64,000 bases of DNA from Amoebophrya sp. A120 (GCA_905178155.1 CAJINV010000013.1:1140392-1204391), one strand, 5' to 3'; counted from the stretch's first letter, positions 19,696 to 30,980 are shown. The notes: a model not told the origin generated them from the sequence alone. Translations and numbers: made by a program.

Positions 19696-20335
19696 TGTGC
19701 CGTGCGGCACAGGTTTCTCTGCTTCCCGAGAACCCCAGTTCTGCCGCCTGGAGCTCATACCATGCGGCTTCGGGATGCTGGTGTTCTCCGCTTCCCGAGA
19801 GCCCCAGTTTTGCCGCCTGGAGCTCGTGCCATGCGGCTTCGGGCTTCTGGTGTCGTTTTCCCGGTGTTCCGACTGACAGCAAAGCAGAAGGAACAAGACG
19901 CACCTCGGTAGGCTGGCCTACCGTCGTGTTCGCTTTTCCATTCGTGTCGACACTGAGGTTTCGCAGCTCGGTAGGCTGGCCTACCGTCTTGCTGGTGTGT
20001 TCGTTCGTGAAACAGAAGTTTGAAGTTGTTCGGAAGTTCTGTTGCAAACTCGAGAGAGAGTCAAACAAGAAAAGCTGTTTATTTGTTTGTTTTCCGAATG
20101 CCCCAGATTTGCCGTGGAAGGCCGTACCATGCGGCTTCAGGTTGCTGATGATGGAACTCATGAAATGAACCAAAGACCTGTTTAGGATTTCGCTACACCT
20201 ATTTCGTGAATTCTCCACCACGTTGGAGACGAGAACCACTACAAAACAGCCTTCAAGACGCTGCCAGAGCAGCTCCTTTTGCAATCTAGTTTGTTCGTGT
20301 TCCATATCCAAATGGCCATCGTTTGCACCAATACA
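19696..20335 (+). repeat. 3' LTR (640 bases)
   Basis: Same length as the 5' LTR and differing by three substitutions. The paired palindromes are at 19906-19923 and 19969-19986. Confidence 0.95.
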
Positions 20336-21100
20336 CCCCGAAACCTCCGCCCTCCGGGCCCCGCGGTCCCCGAAACCTCCGACCTCCGGGTCCCGCGGTC
20401 CCCGAAACCTCCGAGCTCCTGGTCCCGCGGTCCCCGAAACCCCCGAGCTCCGGGTCCCGGGGTCCCCGAAACCTCCGACCTCCGGGTCCCGGGGTCCCCG
20501 AAACCTCCGACCTCCGGGTCCCGGGGTCCCCGAAGCCTCCGACCTCCGGGCCCAATGGTCCCCGAAACCTCCGACCTCGGGGTCCCACGGTACCCGAAAC
20601 CTCCGACCTACGGGCCCCAGGGTCCCCGAAGCCTTCGACCTCCGGGTCCCGGGGTCCCCGAAACCTCCGACCTTCGGGTCCCGCGGTCCCCGAAACCTCC
20701 GACCTCCGGGTCCCCGAAACCTCCGACCTTCGGGCTCCCGGGTTCCCCGGAAACTCCGCCCGACCTTTGGGTCCCGGGGTCCCCGAAGTCCCCGACTTCC
20801 GGGGCGCGGGGTCCCCGAAACCTCCGACCTTCGGGCCCCGGGGTCCCCGAAACCCCCGCCCTTCGGGTCCCGCGGTCCCCGGGCCCTCCGAACTCCGGGC
20901 CCCGCGGTCCCCGAAACCTCCGACCTCCGGGCCCCGCGTTCCCCGGGAACTCCACCCTCCGGGCCCTGCGGCCCCCGGAAACTCCGAGCGACCGCCGGGT
21001 CCCGCGGCCCCCGAAACCTCCGCGCGCGGCGCCGCGTTCCCCGGAAACTCCGACCGCCGGGTCCCGCGGTCCCCGGAAACTCCGACCTCCGGGGCCGCAG
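20336..21100. repeat. 32-base GC-rich minisatellite, right arm
   Basis: Continuation of the array at 9588-11526, separated from it by the retrotransposon. Units become more divergent towards 21100. Confidence 0.92.
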
Positions 21101-21300
21101 GGGGCTAAGCCGCTGGGGCCTAAGGCAGCCCGCTGGGGGCTAGGCCGCCGGAGGCTAGGCAGCCCGCTGGGGGCGAAGCCGCTGGTGGCTAGGCCGCTGG
21201 TGGCTAGGCCGCCGGGGGCTAGGCAGGAGGCTAGGCCGCTAGAGGCTAGGCCGCTAGAGGCTAGGCCGCTAGAGGCTAGGCCGCTAGAGGCTATGGCATT
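21101..21300. repeat. 15-base tandem repeat
   Basis: Units of the type GCTAGGCCGCTAGAG, perfect in the last four to five copies (about 21228-21293) and degenerate before that. Confidence 0.85.
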
Positions 21301-21339
21301 TCCGCTGAAGGTTCAGAAAGGCGGGGGCGCTTGAGGCGA

Positions 21340-22300
21340 GGGCCGGAACATTAGAGGCCCGGCTGTGCCTGCACCACTGGGACCGCCGCCTTTCTGTGCG
21401 GCTGTGGGGAGTGCGTGAGGGTGCGGCGGGGTGCCTGCCTGGTCGTTGTTGTGTGTTGCTTTTGGTTTCTAGTGTGGAGTGAGTCAAGGGTAGCTTGCGA
21501 CTAGTAGGAATAGCAATTGAAGAACCCAACGCTACGCTAAATCTCGCAAGCGCCTGTTCGAATGCGTCGCCTGCAAGGACTTAGACGTCCTCCTGTGGCT
21601 TGCAGCTCACACACAGAATGATTCTATTTTTCATGATCTTGCGCGTCCATGGTGGTATAAATATGCATATCTCAATCAATTGATTCGCATGCTAGGTAGT
21701 GCTCGACCGCATAGTAGAGCACAATCGTCCAGCTGCAGAATAGCCACGCAGAGCTCAGTAGCAGCTTATTCCGCAAACCTGTTTTCTGCTGTACGCAGTG
21801 CGCTGGGTATCAAAAACGACACTTGTGCCCCCGCAGCATCGGTCGTGGACTCCTGATAATTTTTCCGCTGTGCAAGTTCATTCCTATCGATGCATGGCGC
21901 AAAGAATGCCAACGCCGCGCATGGCGCAATATGCATTGTTGCAAAACGAGCAATACCTAATTGCTTCTCTTGCACTTGCTATGCCTTTTGTTATGCTACA
22001 CAAGATTTATTTTTTTGTACTATGCAAAGGGGACCACGAACACCACCACAAAAGCTGCGGAAGCACAAAAATTTGCGACGCGTACTGGGGATCGAACGAC
22101 TGGGCTGACCGCGTTGTCCGGGGGTAGAGGTGCTCTTATGGAACATACAGTAAATTGGCTGCAATTTATCACTTTTCATAGACAAGGGGAATAGGCAAGG
22201 AAAACTTTCCCTACGGTTGAAGATTTGAGTGAAGTTGTCTCATGCTTCTCTTGCAATTAGGAAAAGGAGCTGGCAGTGATAAATTGCTCTCACTTTTGCT
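21340..22300. other. Intergenic, no supported gene
   Basis: Mixed-composition sequence between the repeat domain and the alpha-kinase-like gene. A GGGATCGAAC motif near 22088 resembles an antisense tRNA T-arm but the surrounding bases do not fold as a tRNA. Confidence 0.4.
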
Positions 22301-22301
22301 G

Positions 22302-24342
22302 TCATACTTCGAAGAGCTGGTTCAGGTCATCCGGCGGTACGAAGGAACCGGCACCTGTAAATGGCTTGTTGAATCCAATGCGCAGGCATTGCTATACGAA
22401 TCTACTACCAGGCTGTAGTAGTGGTAGTCCGCTGTTCGTTTATACAAATGTTGAGTGCTGTGAAGTATCTATCCTACCTGGGTTCCACTTGTCAAAAAAG
22501 TTTATCATTTTTGTCATACCAGCGAAAGCACTGCTTCGTAGCACGACCGGGTCGAGAAGCATCAGCTGCTGAACGCCGGTGTCAGACTCCGCCTTTATCA
22601 CACTGAGAATTTCCCTTATTTTTGCGCAGCCTACAATCGACTCCACAACCTCTTGCGGCAGAGGACTGCGTGCTCGGCAAGCCTTCTAGTTGTATGTGAT
22701 CCCCAACATAATCTTCATTCAGACAATTTCTGTGATCGCTGCCGCTAGTACAACTTGATTCGCATGATAGAAGAGAGTCCCTATGCAAAAAAGTACGACC
22801 TGTATCTTCGTTCACTATGGGCGCAAAAATAATATTCGTTCCCTCAAGAATTCTATTCTGATACTGATGACCCCCTGCATGTCGGTCACCATCTCCTTGC
22901 CACCGGAGATGTAGAAGACGAAGTGGAAGAACGTGTGCGCGAGCTCGCAGAAGTGCTCACCGCCGTCGAACAGGAACTTGTCCACCTCCAAACCGCCGCC
23001 CGTCGGCGAGTTTGCGCTCATGGCCTCGACAAACGCGTGCGGCAGTTGTGTCAGCAAGGCACTGTCGCCCACCTGAATTAGCGCCGACATCTGGCTGTCC
23101 AAGACTTCGCACTGGTTCGTGCGAACAATCTGCACCTGCAGGTTAGTTTGCGGGGCTCCGGCGCCGTGCTTATCGTAAAAATCCTTCCGATTTAGGTCGT
23201 ACACGACCGGCGCTGAACCGCCGCGCGGTGTCGTCGCACCACCGAAAAATAAAGGGTCCTCGTTGAACAGAAACTTCGGCTGGTCGTCCCCGCCTCCGCC
23301 CATGGGTGAGCGTGACGATGAACTCGAAGCGGAAAATTTCTCGTTAAATTTCGCCGCGTAAGCTTGCGCCCGCGCGATGTCTTCAATATCCTCGGCTGTT
23401 TTATCCGGAACGCGGTCGTCGATGTGTGTGCTAACGCTTATCAAGTACGTGTTACCATCGTTCGCGCGCCCCACCCAGGTCTTTTTGGAACGGAAGCGGT
23501 ACGCTTCGCGCCACGGGTACAGATCCCACAACGGCGAGTAGACGGTCCGCCCGGCTGTGACTGTCTGCGACGTGGCTTGGTTGATTGATGTTGTTCCTCC
23601 CCAGTCGGTTCGCATGGGTGAGGACATCAGCCCGCCGACCGTCACTGTCGGCGCATCTATGGATGTGTCAGGATTGAAATCGTCACAGTTGAAATAATTT
23701 CTCATGCAGAAATTGCAACGCATGAAGTGCCTCTCTTGCAGGGATGGCAAGTGAGGCCGACTGTAAGCCTGTTTGGGGTCTGCATTAGAGCTGCTGAAGT
23801 AGCATGACAAAAGACGCCGTCTGTCTCTAAACAGCATAAGAAACTGAATTTAGACAGTGCCGAGGTTTGTCATGCACCGCTTAGAAATTGGGCTTCCAAT
23901 TGCCATCCATTTTATGCGTCGCAAACTATTTCAACTTTGACGATTTCAATCCTGACACCTCCATAGCATCCGTGTAGTCCTTATTGTTCCGTCTTCTGGC
24001 CTTGCCCTGCGTCTTCTCTATCGTGCGCCGCTTGTGGATGCTGAAGCGCTTCGAGAAGTTTTCGGAGTGGAAAACCTGCAGTTGCCCGAACTTCAGCACC
24101 TTTCCGGACTGGAAATCCCGAATTTTCAGCTGGCAGTCGCCGAGGTCGGCGTCCCCACCATTGCTCTGGTAGAACGACGTCGGGTCGATCTCGCACAGCT
24201 TCAGCGGTTCCTCACACACTTTTATCAGCGATTGACCCATGATGCCAACAAGAATGTAGTGCGGGTCATACAGTAGCTGCTGTTGTCCGAATGCAACAAC
24301 ACCTCTGGCGCTACTTAGATCAATATTTACGACCCCCGGCAC
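22302..24342 (-). CDS. Alpha-kinase-like protein (eEF2K/MHCK superfamily), partial at the N-terminus
   Basis: An exon from about 24342 (true 5' end unknown; a CAACAG acceptor near 24283 is possible) to 23966 joins in frame to 23652-22864 after removal of an introner. C-terminal landmarks are those of alpha-kinases: ARAQAYAAKFNEKF in the N-lobe helix position, HTFFHFVFYISGGKEMVTDMQGV, the D-x-Q-G-V strand, then LMLLDPVVL in the place of L-T-D-P in the exon starting near 22590. A last exon (about 22302-22390, FNKPFTGAGSFVPPDDLNQL) is tentative. The usual nucleotide-binding Lys of the 'VAKRY' strand is not evident (TYLISVSTHIDD stands there), so catalytic competence is doubtful. A Ser/Gly-rich insertion (about 23270-23340) interrupts the lobe. 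Confidence 0.5.
22596..22863. mobile_element. Introner-like element in the alpha-kinase-like gene (candidate)
   Basis: Starts and ends TATCA / TGATA type, with subterminal inverted TTATTTTTGCGC (22622 side and its complement near 22821). Removing it plus five bases keeps the frame, but no clear direct repeat is seen, and a GT-AG reading (GGG|GTCATC ... GGAG|TCTGAC) is also in frame. Confidence 0.5.
23658..23965. mobile_element. Introner element, TATGGA family, in the alpha-kinase-like gene
   Basis: Long TIRs of about 38 bases beginning TATGGATGTGTCAGGATTGA and its near-complement at the other end. Perfect direct repeats gcatc at 23653-23657 and 23966-23970. Excision with one repeat joins YTD|APTVTV in frame. 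The TIR is unrelated to the TATCAA family except for the TAT...ATA termini. Confidence 0.88.
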
Positions 24343-25250
24343 TTATCATGGCGGGTCCACCGAACAACAGAGGAAATAACAGGACGAGCGCAATAGATAT
24401 TACTGGTCACACCGATAGAGGTGGTTCCACGCATCTTCCTTGTGTTCTCCGTCCCACCTCTTCAGAGAAGTCGTTGAATTCGCAGGTTCAGAGTCAATGT
24501 CAAATGTATCAAGACCACAGACCGATCATTTACAGAATCAAATCAGACTATGGCGAACGCACTACTCTCCAGCAGAACCGAAACCAAAGACGAAGAACGA
24601 AGAACCTTCACAAATGAGTCTTGTTCTCCAGCGCACTTCTGGAGCCAGGCACTCTGACATGCTATCTCTCCGCCTAATACCTAGCAGATCGGCTCCTATA
24701 CGTCACGCGGAACGTAGGTGCTCTCTCGACAACTCTGCTGACAAGATCCTCCGTCGCTGTGCTCAGCTGCATCGTAGCAGTTGCACACACGCTTCGAGAA
24801 AAGAGTAATTACAGTAAGTTACTGTAGAAGTGTGGTTAGTTTTCCAATGGTTCTCTGGGTCCGTCTGGTAGTACTCGCGGTAGAGAGATTGTTCTTCGTG
24901 TTTTCTTGCTGGTTCCGCAATCTCGTGTTGCTTTGGTTGTTACGTCTCTCTTTGCGACCTCTGTGTAAAAAGAAACGGAGAGGCATCAAATTCTGTGAAG
25001 TACTCGACAAATGCTTCACTCTAGGTCTAGTCGAAACAAATTCGCTTGGAAATAAAGGGATCGAACATGAAACTGATGTGGACTTGTTCGGGGTAAAAGT
25101 TGATCTTTTTCGCGAAACTATGTTTTAGTTTGAGGAACTTGGTCTCATTCTTAAACACAGATAGTGTAGTAGAAAAGAAGCATGGCGAAGCCTCACGGCG
25201 GGGGGAGGGGGGCATTTGCTACTGAAGCAGAAGGGGTTTTTTTCTCGGTA
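24343..25250. other. No supported gene
   Basis: May hold 5' exons or leader of the alpha-kinase-like gene. Short Ser/Arg-rich frames occur on the minus strand, none convincing. Confidence 0.35.
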
Positions 25251-25252
25251 CT

Positions 25253-25897
25253 TCACACCTCCCTGGCGGCCATAGCGTAGTATTTTTGTCTGAGCTCCTC
25301 GAGGTTATCGGCACCAACACTCAATCGGCTCGACGACAAAGAACTGGCCTTCGATGCGGTGTCCGCTTGGTAATGGTAGCCTTCATACCCGTACCCTTCG
25401 TCTTCGTCGTAGCCCTCGTCTTCCTCTGGACCCCACCTGTTTTGACAGAGTGTGCACAAAAAGTGTAGTTTTTAAACGACATCATTCGCAGAATTACTAC
25501 ACGATTGAAAACTTAAACTGTGCTCAGCTGCTACGAATTAGCAACCTCCACATTTTTGAACAAACCAATACGGAATTACAACAGGCACACACTACAAACA
25601 CACTCCCGGAGTCACGTCAATGACACAACAAACATCAGTAAAGAAAAAGTCGACGTACGCTTCTCCCTCGCCGTGCGCGCCCCCACCGTAGTCGTCCTGC
25701 GCATCGACTTCGGAAGTGTAGCCCTCGTCCTCCTCCTCGTAGTAGGCCTCGCCTTCCGCGTCATAGCCGTGGCCGTGGCCTTCCCAGCCATCGTCACCGT
25801 AGTCCTCCTCTTCCCAATAAGCCTCGCCTTCCGCCTTCTGCTGGCTGAGCCGCATGGGCCGGTACACGGGATTGGGGATCTTCTCGCCACCACACAT
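25253..25897 (-). CDS. Small acidic Tyr/Glu/Gly-rich protein, two exons
   Basis: Exons 25897-25659 and 25436-25253 join across a GT-AG intron (GAAGC|GTACGT ... AACAG|GTGGGG) to 140 residues. The N-terminus is MCGGEKIPNPVYRPMRL. Residues about 25-105 consist of repeated acidic blocks such as EGEAYWEEEDYG and EGEAYYEEEDEG, alternating Tyr, Glu, Asp and Gly. The C-terminus is different: a Ser-rich stretch and a short amphipathic helix (NLEELRQKYYAMAAREV). No enzyme fold is expected; the composition suggests a disordered, multivalent or calcium-binding protein. The start ATG at 25897 is the only one in the frame near the exon edge, but an upstream exon is possible. Confidence 0.6.
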
Positions 25898-25899
25898 TA

Positions 25900-27240
25900 T
25901 TTTCAGGTAGAACAACTAAAAGAAATGATCTGCTGGTTTCGTGCGACGACTGTTTGTATGTCAAGAATAGGTCCCGTTGATTAAAACAAGACGAAGCACA
26001 ACGGGTATTTGTGTCAGTAGTTGGGGATTATATATGGGAAACTGTATGTAAGTGTTCGAGATACATCATTGCTCCTCAGATGATGCATGCATCATGAACA
26101 TCAACATGTACAACGATGCACTACATTTGTTACTGTCCGTATTCCTACGCAGCCGTCGAAAATCTGCACCGCCAAGGCTCAGTAACCGAGTACTTGAATC
26201 ATTCCGACATGACGCGAGGCCGACAGAGTCTTGAAATTTCTCCTTCTCGTACGATCCAAACCGATTTTTACCGAAATGTGATTCTTTCGACAAGAAGACA
26301 AGGATTGCATTGTGAGCAAAAGTACGAAATTTATTTGCGCACTCTGCCCATGTTTTGCTGCTGTTCGTTTTGTACGAAATATCGTAGGTGCACGATAAAA
26401 CAGAACGTTGCACGATGATGTAGACGCACCCATCTTCGTTGGGCAGCAACTACATGAAAAAAAGTACCACCACACTGAATATGCATGCAGAAGGTATGGC
26501 ACTTAGACCGAAAAATGATTACTAGAATTAAAATTTTCAGGAGGAGGCACGAAATCAAGAACGCCTCCACAGACAAGAGCTAATTCAATCCTGGCGGTCT
26601 TTGTTCATGGTATGTTGTAGGGGGCTAAACATCGATGTGACAAAGTGCGTCCGTTGGTAGACGTGTTCCTTTTCATTCATGCTTGCTGAAAAATTTGGGG
26701 AACGACAACGAGCTAAATTGGTTTTCCTTTTCCATAGCAAAAGGTACTTGACATCCAATTTCGTAGGTGGGTCGTACACACATTCGGGTAGAACTGACAC
26801 CGACAAAAAAATCAGCTCCGCGGTCGATGTTCCCCGGGTCTTTTTTACGTTCATGCGTCCTTCCTCCTAGTAATAGCACACACTTCGAAATTAAGTATGA
26901 AGAAGCGGTTCTGCTATGTAAAACAACATCGTGGCATAAAAGCACAACGAGAAACCACTAGTACTGCAACCCTAGTGAAAATTTTCATTTTTCCAATAAT
27001 CTTCTCGTTCAGACTCAAGGAGGGCATGGTATCTTCTCGGGTCCCGCATACTGTATTCCTGGTCTGTGGCCATCTGCTTTTTGTACCTCTTGTTCTCTGG
27101 GGGTTATGGAAAGAAAAAAAGCCCTACCATAATCGTATCGTAGATGCAAAAAGGCTGCCAAAACATACATACTTATTGTATATTCATCTGGCTTATGGTT
27201 ATGTGCCGCGCCATGTTCCATACAAGTCCTCGACCGGGCA
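25900..27240. other. No supported gene
   Basis: AT-rich, with short frames on both strands and no recognised motif. It may contain introns or exons of the basic protein at 27240-27562. Confidence 0.35.
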
Positions 27241-27562
27241 TGTTTCTGTAGAAGTTGTAAAGTACACCACGGATTGTTTTTTCTGCATGAACCAACTTCC
27301 AGATTGTGATAGGCAAATTTTTTCCTTTCCGTATCTTTGCGTCCTTGACCACGAATTCTTCGTTCACCTGGCGAAGAAAAGTTTTTTCGACGCCGTGCTC
27401 CTCGCGGCGCTTGTCCCGCAATTCCACCCTTTTTTGCACGTCGTGCGGCTCGTGGTTACGCGCGTTCCGCACTTTCTTACGCTTGTTCGAGCCCCCTCCC
27501 GAAGAGGCCTTCTTTTCATGGTACGCTTTGCCGGCCTGCAATCTCTTCAGATACTTGTCGTC
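27240..27562 (-). CDS. Exon of a strongly basic, coiled-coil-like protein (candidate)
   Basis: A minus-strand frame from about 27562 encodes Lys/Arg/Glu-rich sequence including KYLKRLQAGKAYHEKKA, GSNKRKKVRNARNHEPHDV and VEKTFLRQVNEEFVVKDAK. The composition recalls nucleolar or RNA-binding proteins but no family is recognised. The exon begins after an in-frame stop and lacks a start codon, so neighbouring exons are missing. A CTCCAG acceptor lies about 40 bases upstream but is in a different frame. The frame's own stop (near 27173) lies in sequence that no longer looks coding, so the 3' limit is approximate. Confidence 0.4.
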
Positions 27563-27800
27563 GTACGTCTATCATGAGCAAAAATCCACCTCCTTGTTGT
27601 TTCCCACACCTGGAGAAACAGAACTAAAATAGACCCGGAAAGGGAAGTTAACAAAACCGCATAACAAGTAATTGACGGCCAAGGACGTGCGTCAGCGTCT
27701 TGGTATACATCAGACATCACTACGAATCATATGCATATCAAACGCCTTTATTTACAACAATATGGGGAACACCACGCAAGGGGGGACGACTACGACTTTT
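27563..27800. other. Short spacer
   Basis: Spacer between the basic exon and the 3' end of the Ser/Thr-rich protein gene. Nothing recognised. Confidence 0.4.
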
Positions 27801-27801
27801 T

Positions 27802-29655
27802 TCATTTTGATAACTCGAATCCGAAGCGGTCGAAGACCTGCTTCGCCGCGAGCGCAAATTGCTCCTCGTTCAGGTCTGTGGTGGTGCTACCGTCTTCGTT
27901 GACGTGCGTTCTCGGTGGAGCACCGCGGCCACGACTCCGGTCACTGTCTGTGTCCGACGACACGTCCCGAAAGGAGAACGAGAAGGACCGGGAGAGCATC
28001 TTGCGGGTCCGTTGCACGCGCGCGCCCGCGTCCGGCTCTGTCGTAATCAGGTTAAAGAAGCGCGCGAACGCGCCCTGAAAGTGCTTGTGGCTCGTACTCA
28101 CCACCGTAGTGGTGACCACTTCGACCGGGGGCTTCTTCGCAGTCCTGCTACTTCCACTGGCGGTTCTGCTCAGCGAGGCCGTGGAATGCGAATGGGCGGT
28201 CGAAGCGAGTCGGGTTTTGCTCTCGGTGTGCTTCAACGAAGCAGCATCTTGCCGCGGCCCTCGGGGACTAGTCGCGCGGCTCAGTTCGTCGACGTAGGAT
28301 GTTGAATCCATGTGCCCGAAATCTGGCTTCGAACTTTGTTTCACCAAGAGCGGCTTGCCCCGCGGCGTTGGTGTGCTGACAGCGGGACCTCCACTGTCGC
28401 CTTTGCCCAAGGCGGACTTCTTCTTCACCAAGCTCGCCCGACGGCTTGGGCGATCGGAAGCCGTCACAACTTCGTGCCCATGCAAGGAGTGCAAGTCCGT
28501 GTCCTCCTCGTCAAATGGGTCCGCAGAAGTGGTGCTTTTGATCATTTTCTGCTCCTGCGAGACGGTACTGGTAGCTTGGCGTGCGGATTTTTTTCGGGTT
28601 GTACGACGGTCCTCGGCACTTGTAGTTCTTGTGCCCCTCGGCGCGCGCTGGCCGCCTTTGTCGCTGCCACTGTCACTCGAAGTAACTTGCCGCGGACCTC
28701 CACCAGCTCTCGAGGTGCTGGCGGGCTGCTGGTGTTCTGCCGCCAGCAGGTCACGCACAGATCCGGTGGATTGTAGGCTTCTCGTGGAACTACTCTCCCG
28801 CGAAATCACAGGTGCTGCAGCTGCACCACCACTTCTATTATTAGTACTTTGACCCGTATCTACAACCTGGCCTGTGACTTTTTTCTGCAGCAGCTTCTGC
28901 TGCGGGGACGGCGCGCTGTTATTGCCTGTGGATTCGACCGAGGCGAGCGACATCCTCTTGTTCTGCTCCGCTTCTTGTTTAATATTCCCGACACCGGAGG
29001 ACACGACCGACGTTTTCGATGCAGAGGCAGTTTTTCGTCCTGGAGAGACCAACGCGTCCACGGCTGCTGTGCTCACGCGTGACAACAACGAAAAAAACGA
29101 CGCGCTCTTTCTCTCCTGAGGCTGAGCTGGAGCTGCTGTAGTAGTATTTCGCGGCGACGACCCTGCCGTGGCCGTTGTGTTCTGCTTATCTACAACTGCT
29201 CCAGCACCAGCATGGTCTTTATTCTTGTTGTCGTCTGTAAGAAGCTGACCACTGGTCGGCTGACTCGTCGCGCGACGCGCAGTAGCTCTGCTCGCCGCCT
29301 CATGCTGCAGAACTGCGGCACCGCTACCTTCACGCCTGCGGGACGCACCAGCAGTTGTGATTCGCTTCGTCGGTGCGGTCGCAGCACTGTGGGCGCGACT
29401 GCGGGGCGTCAGCGGTGCAGCCACCACACGGTAATTGTTGTTTTTGTCCACGAAGTTGTAATTGTTCGCGTCGTAGTCAACGTGAAGAAAAGCTGCAGCG
29501 TCCTCCGATGACGACGCCACGTGGTCGTCCACTGGCGTAAGCGTAATCATCTCCGGGGAATCGGTGCCCTGCTCGCCTTTCGGTCCTCGGGGACTCGTCG
29601 CTCTCCGCGGTGAACGCGGGGCTGTCACGTCGTCGCCCGCGCGGGGAGGAGTCAT
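27802..29655 (-). CDS. Long Ser/Thr/Arg-rich low-complexity protein
   Basis: Single open exon of 617 residues from ATG 29655 (MTPPRAGDDVTAPRSPRRA); the frame extends a little upstream, so an earlier start in another exon is possible. It is dominated by Ser, Thr, Ala, Gly and Arg, with SPR-type motifs (RATSPRGP appears near both the N-terminus and residue 485), typical of a heavily phosphorylated disordered protein. A more ordered segment near the C-terminus (HKHFQGAFARFFNLITTEPD) and the last 30 residues (LNEEQFALAAKQVFDRFGFEL) look helical. No catalytic motif. The biased codon periodicity over 1.8 kb and the absence of tandem repetition support real coding. Confidence 0.65.
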   Translation of the reverse strand: MTPPRAGDDVTAPRSPRRATSPRGPKGEQGTDSPEMITLTPVDDHVASSSEDAAAFLHVDYDANNYNFVDKNNNYRVVAAPLTPRSRAHSAATAPTKRITTAGASRRREGSGAAVLQHEAASRATARRATSQPTSGQLLTDDNKNKDHAGAGAVVDKQNTTATAGSSPRNTTTAAPAQPQERKSASFFSLLSRVSTAAVDALVSPGRKTASASKTSVVSSGVGNIKQEAEQNKRMSLASVESTGNNSAPSPQQKLLQKKVTGQVVDTGQSTNNRSGGAAAAPVISRESSSTRSLQSTGSVRDLLAAEHQQPASTSRAGGGPRQVTSSDSGSDKGGQRAPRGTRTTSAEDRRTTRKKSARQATSTVSQEQKMIKSTTSADPFDEEDTDLHSLHGHEVVTASDRPSRRASLVKKKSALGKGDSGGPAVSTPTPRGKPLLVKQSSKPDFGHMDSTSYVDELSRATSPRGPRQDAASLKHTESKTRLASTAHSHSTASLSRTASGSSRTAKKPPVEVVTTTVVSTSHKHFQGAFARFFNLITTEPDAGARVQRTRKMLSRSFSFSFRDVSSDTDSDRSRGRGAPPRTHVNEDGSTTTDLNEEQFALAAKQVFDRFGFELSK

Positions 29656-29699
29656 GATGGGATCGTGAGGAGGTGGCACTACCGGAGGTACTACCAAAT

Positions 29700-30980
29700 G
29701 CTATTCCGGCGGTTTTGTCGGGGAAATGCGTGGTATATGTATAAATATCATGCGAAAATGAAGAGTAAAAGGAGAAATTTATGTTGTGTATGTTCGGTAC
29801 TCCTAGGTAGTAGCCTAGTGGGAAACTACCTCCGCAGAATTCTAAACAAAGCTGCAAGCTGCTCTACGCGGGGAAGAGGTTACTTATTTTCACCTGTAGA
29901 AATTTACGAATACGATGAACGACACCATGAAGGACTTTTAGTCGACGTGGCAGTGGTGCTGGCGATTTCTTAAGTGCGTTGTTTAATACGCTTTGTTGGT
30001 CGTACGGTGTATCATATGAACGACATTGACAACCACGAAGAAGAGGTACGTAGCACAACAAAGAGAGTGTAAGTATTCACGACAAGAGTCAGGAAAAGAT
30101 TCTGTTTTTGCACGAAAAGTAGCACATCTTGCGCACCTTACCGATCCTGGTCGTGGTCGCGACTTGCTTGAGGACGTCCACATCATCGAAAAAGGTGAAG
30201 GAATGTAGAAAAATGCGAGTTGTTGTGCGAAGTTGAAGCAAAAGAGCCGATCAAAGAACAGGGACGCAAAACCGAAGAAGAAAGTGATGTTCAAAACGAT
30301 CGATGGCAAAAAGTTGCAACAAGTGATCAAGAGGTCATGCTTGCAGTTCATACCGACTTAGTCTTTCTCTTTCATTGTTAACCGAGGAGGAGCGGCTCTA
30401 CTTCTACTCCGGGTCTAGACCGACTTCTGACGGCAAAAGGGGCGGCTATACACGTACAACTAAACCACCCTTGTTACAGTGTGTAACAACCAAACCACCC
30501 TTGTTACAGGACACGAGGACCATGGACTTGAGCGACCGCAAAAAATACACAGTTTATTCCAGAGTCTATTTTTTTTTCCGAACGCGTTTCGAAAACAATG
30601 TTGTTGCCTTGTTGTTGATGTTCATGTATACTGTAAATGCGCGTCGATTCTTCACGTTAGTCCAATGTCGCATAACCAGAAACATCTTCATCCAACCCTT
30701 CGAAGGACTTTCTACTCCTCCTGCGTCCTAGTTGCATGTGCATGATAAAGGGATGGAGATATCAAGAGAAAGAGATCGGGATGGGGGGACACTTTTGCGG
30801 GCGATGTCCATGTCACCCGGACAGGACCTTGAATTTGATAGGCCAAGTGCCGTTGTACCAAGTAATTGTAAAAACGGGGGGCGAAACCGAAAACACCGGC
30901 TTCTCATTTTGTCTACGTGGCAGATCTTCGAGTGACAGAGGTCGGCGTTCATTGGTTCATACCTCGCTTCGACAGGAACA
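29700..30980. other. Intergenic, contains a 20-base tandem duplication
   Basis: No supported gene. At about 30460-30510 the sequence AAACCACCCTTGTTACAG occurs twice in tandem. The stretch lies between the 3' end of SNARE gene A and the Ser/Thr-rich gene. Confidence 0.45.

Larger units (their letters stand above)
11527..20335 (+). mobile_element. LTR retrotransposon, Ty3/gypsy type, recent insertion
   Basis: Complete element of 8809 bases: 640-base LTRs with TG...CA ends, a candidate primer-binding site beginning TGG just after the 5' LTR, a short ORF, a Gag-Pol-type ORF, and reverse transcriptase, RNase H and integrase in the gypsy order. The LTRs differ at three positions I could find (11760/19929, 12006/20175, 12062/20231), about 99.5% identity, so the insertion is young. 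Flanks show a 4-base CCCC duplication (11523-11526 and 20336-20339), and removing the element rejoins the 32-base minisatellite unit. The coding strand is opposite to all cellular genes in the window. A single in-frame TAA at 16400 splits the polyprotein. Confidence 0.95.

Noticed and set aside
22070-22130. tRNA-like T-arm (GTTCGATCCCC on the minus strand)
   Set aside because: The bases on either side do not form a T-stem, anticodon arm or acceptor stem. At most it is a decayed tRNA-derived repeat.
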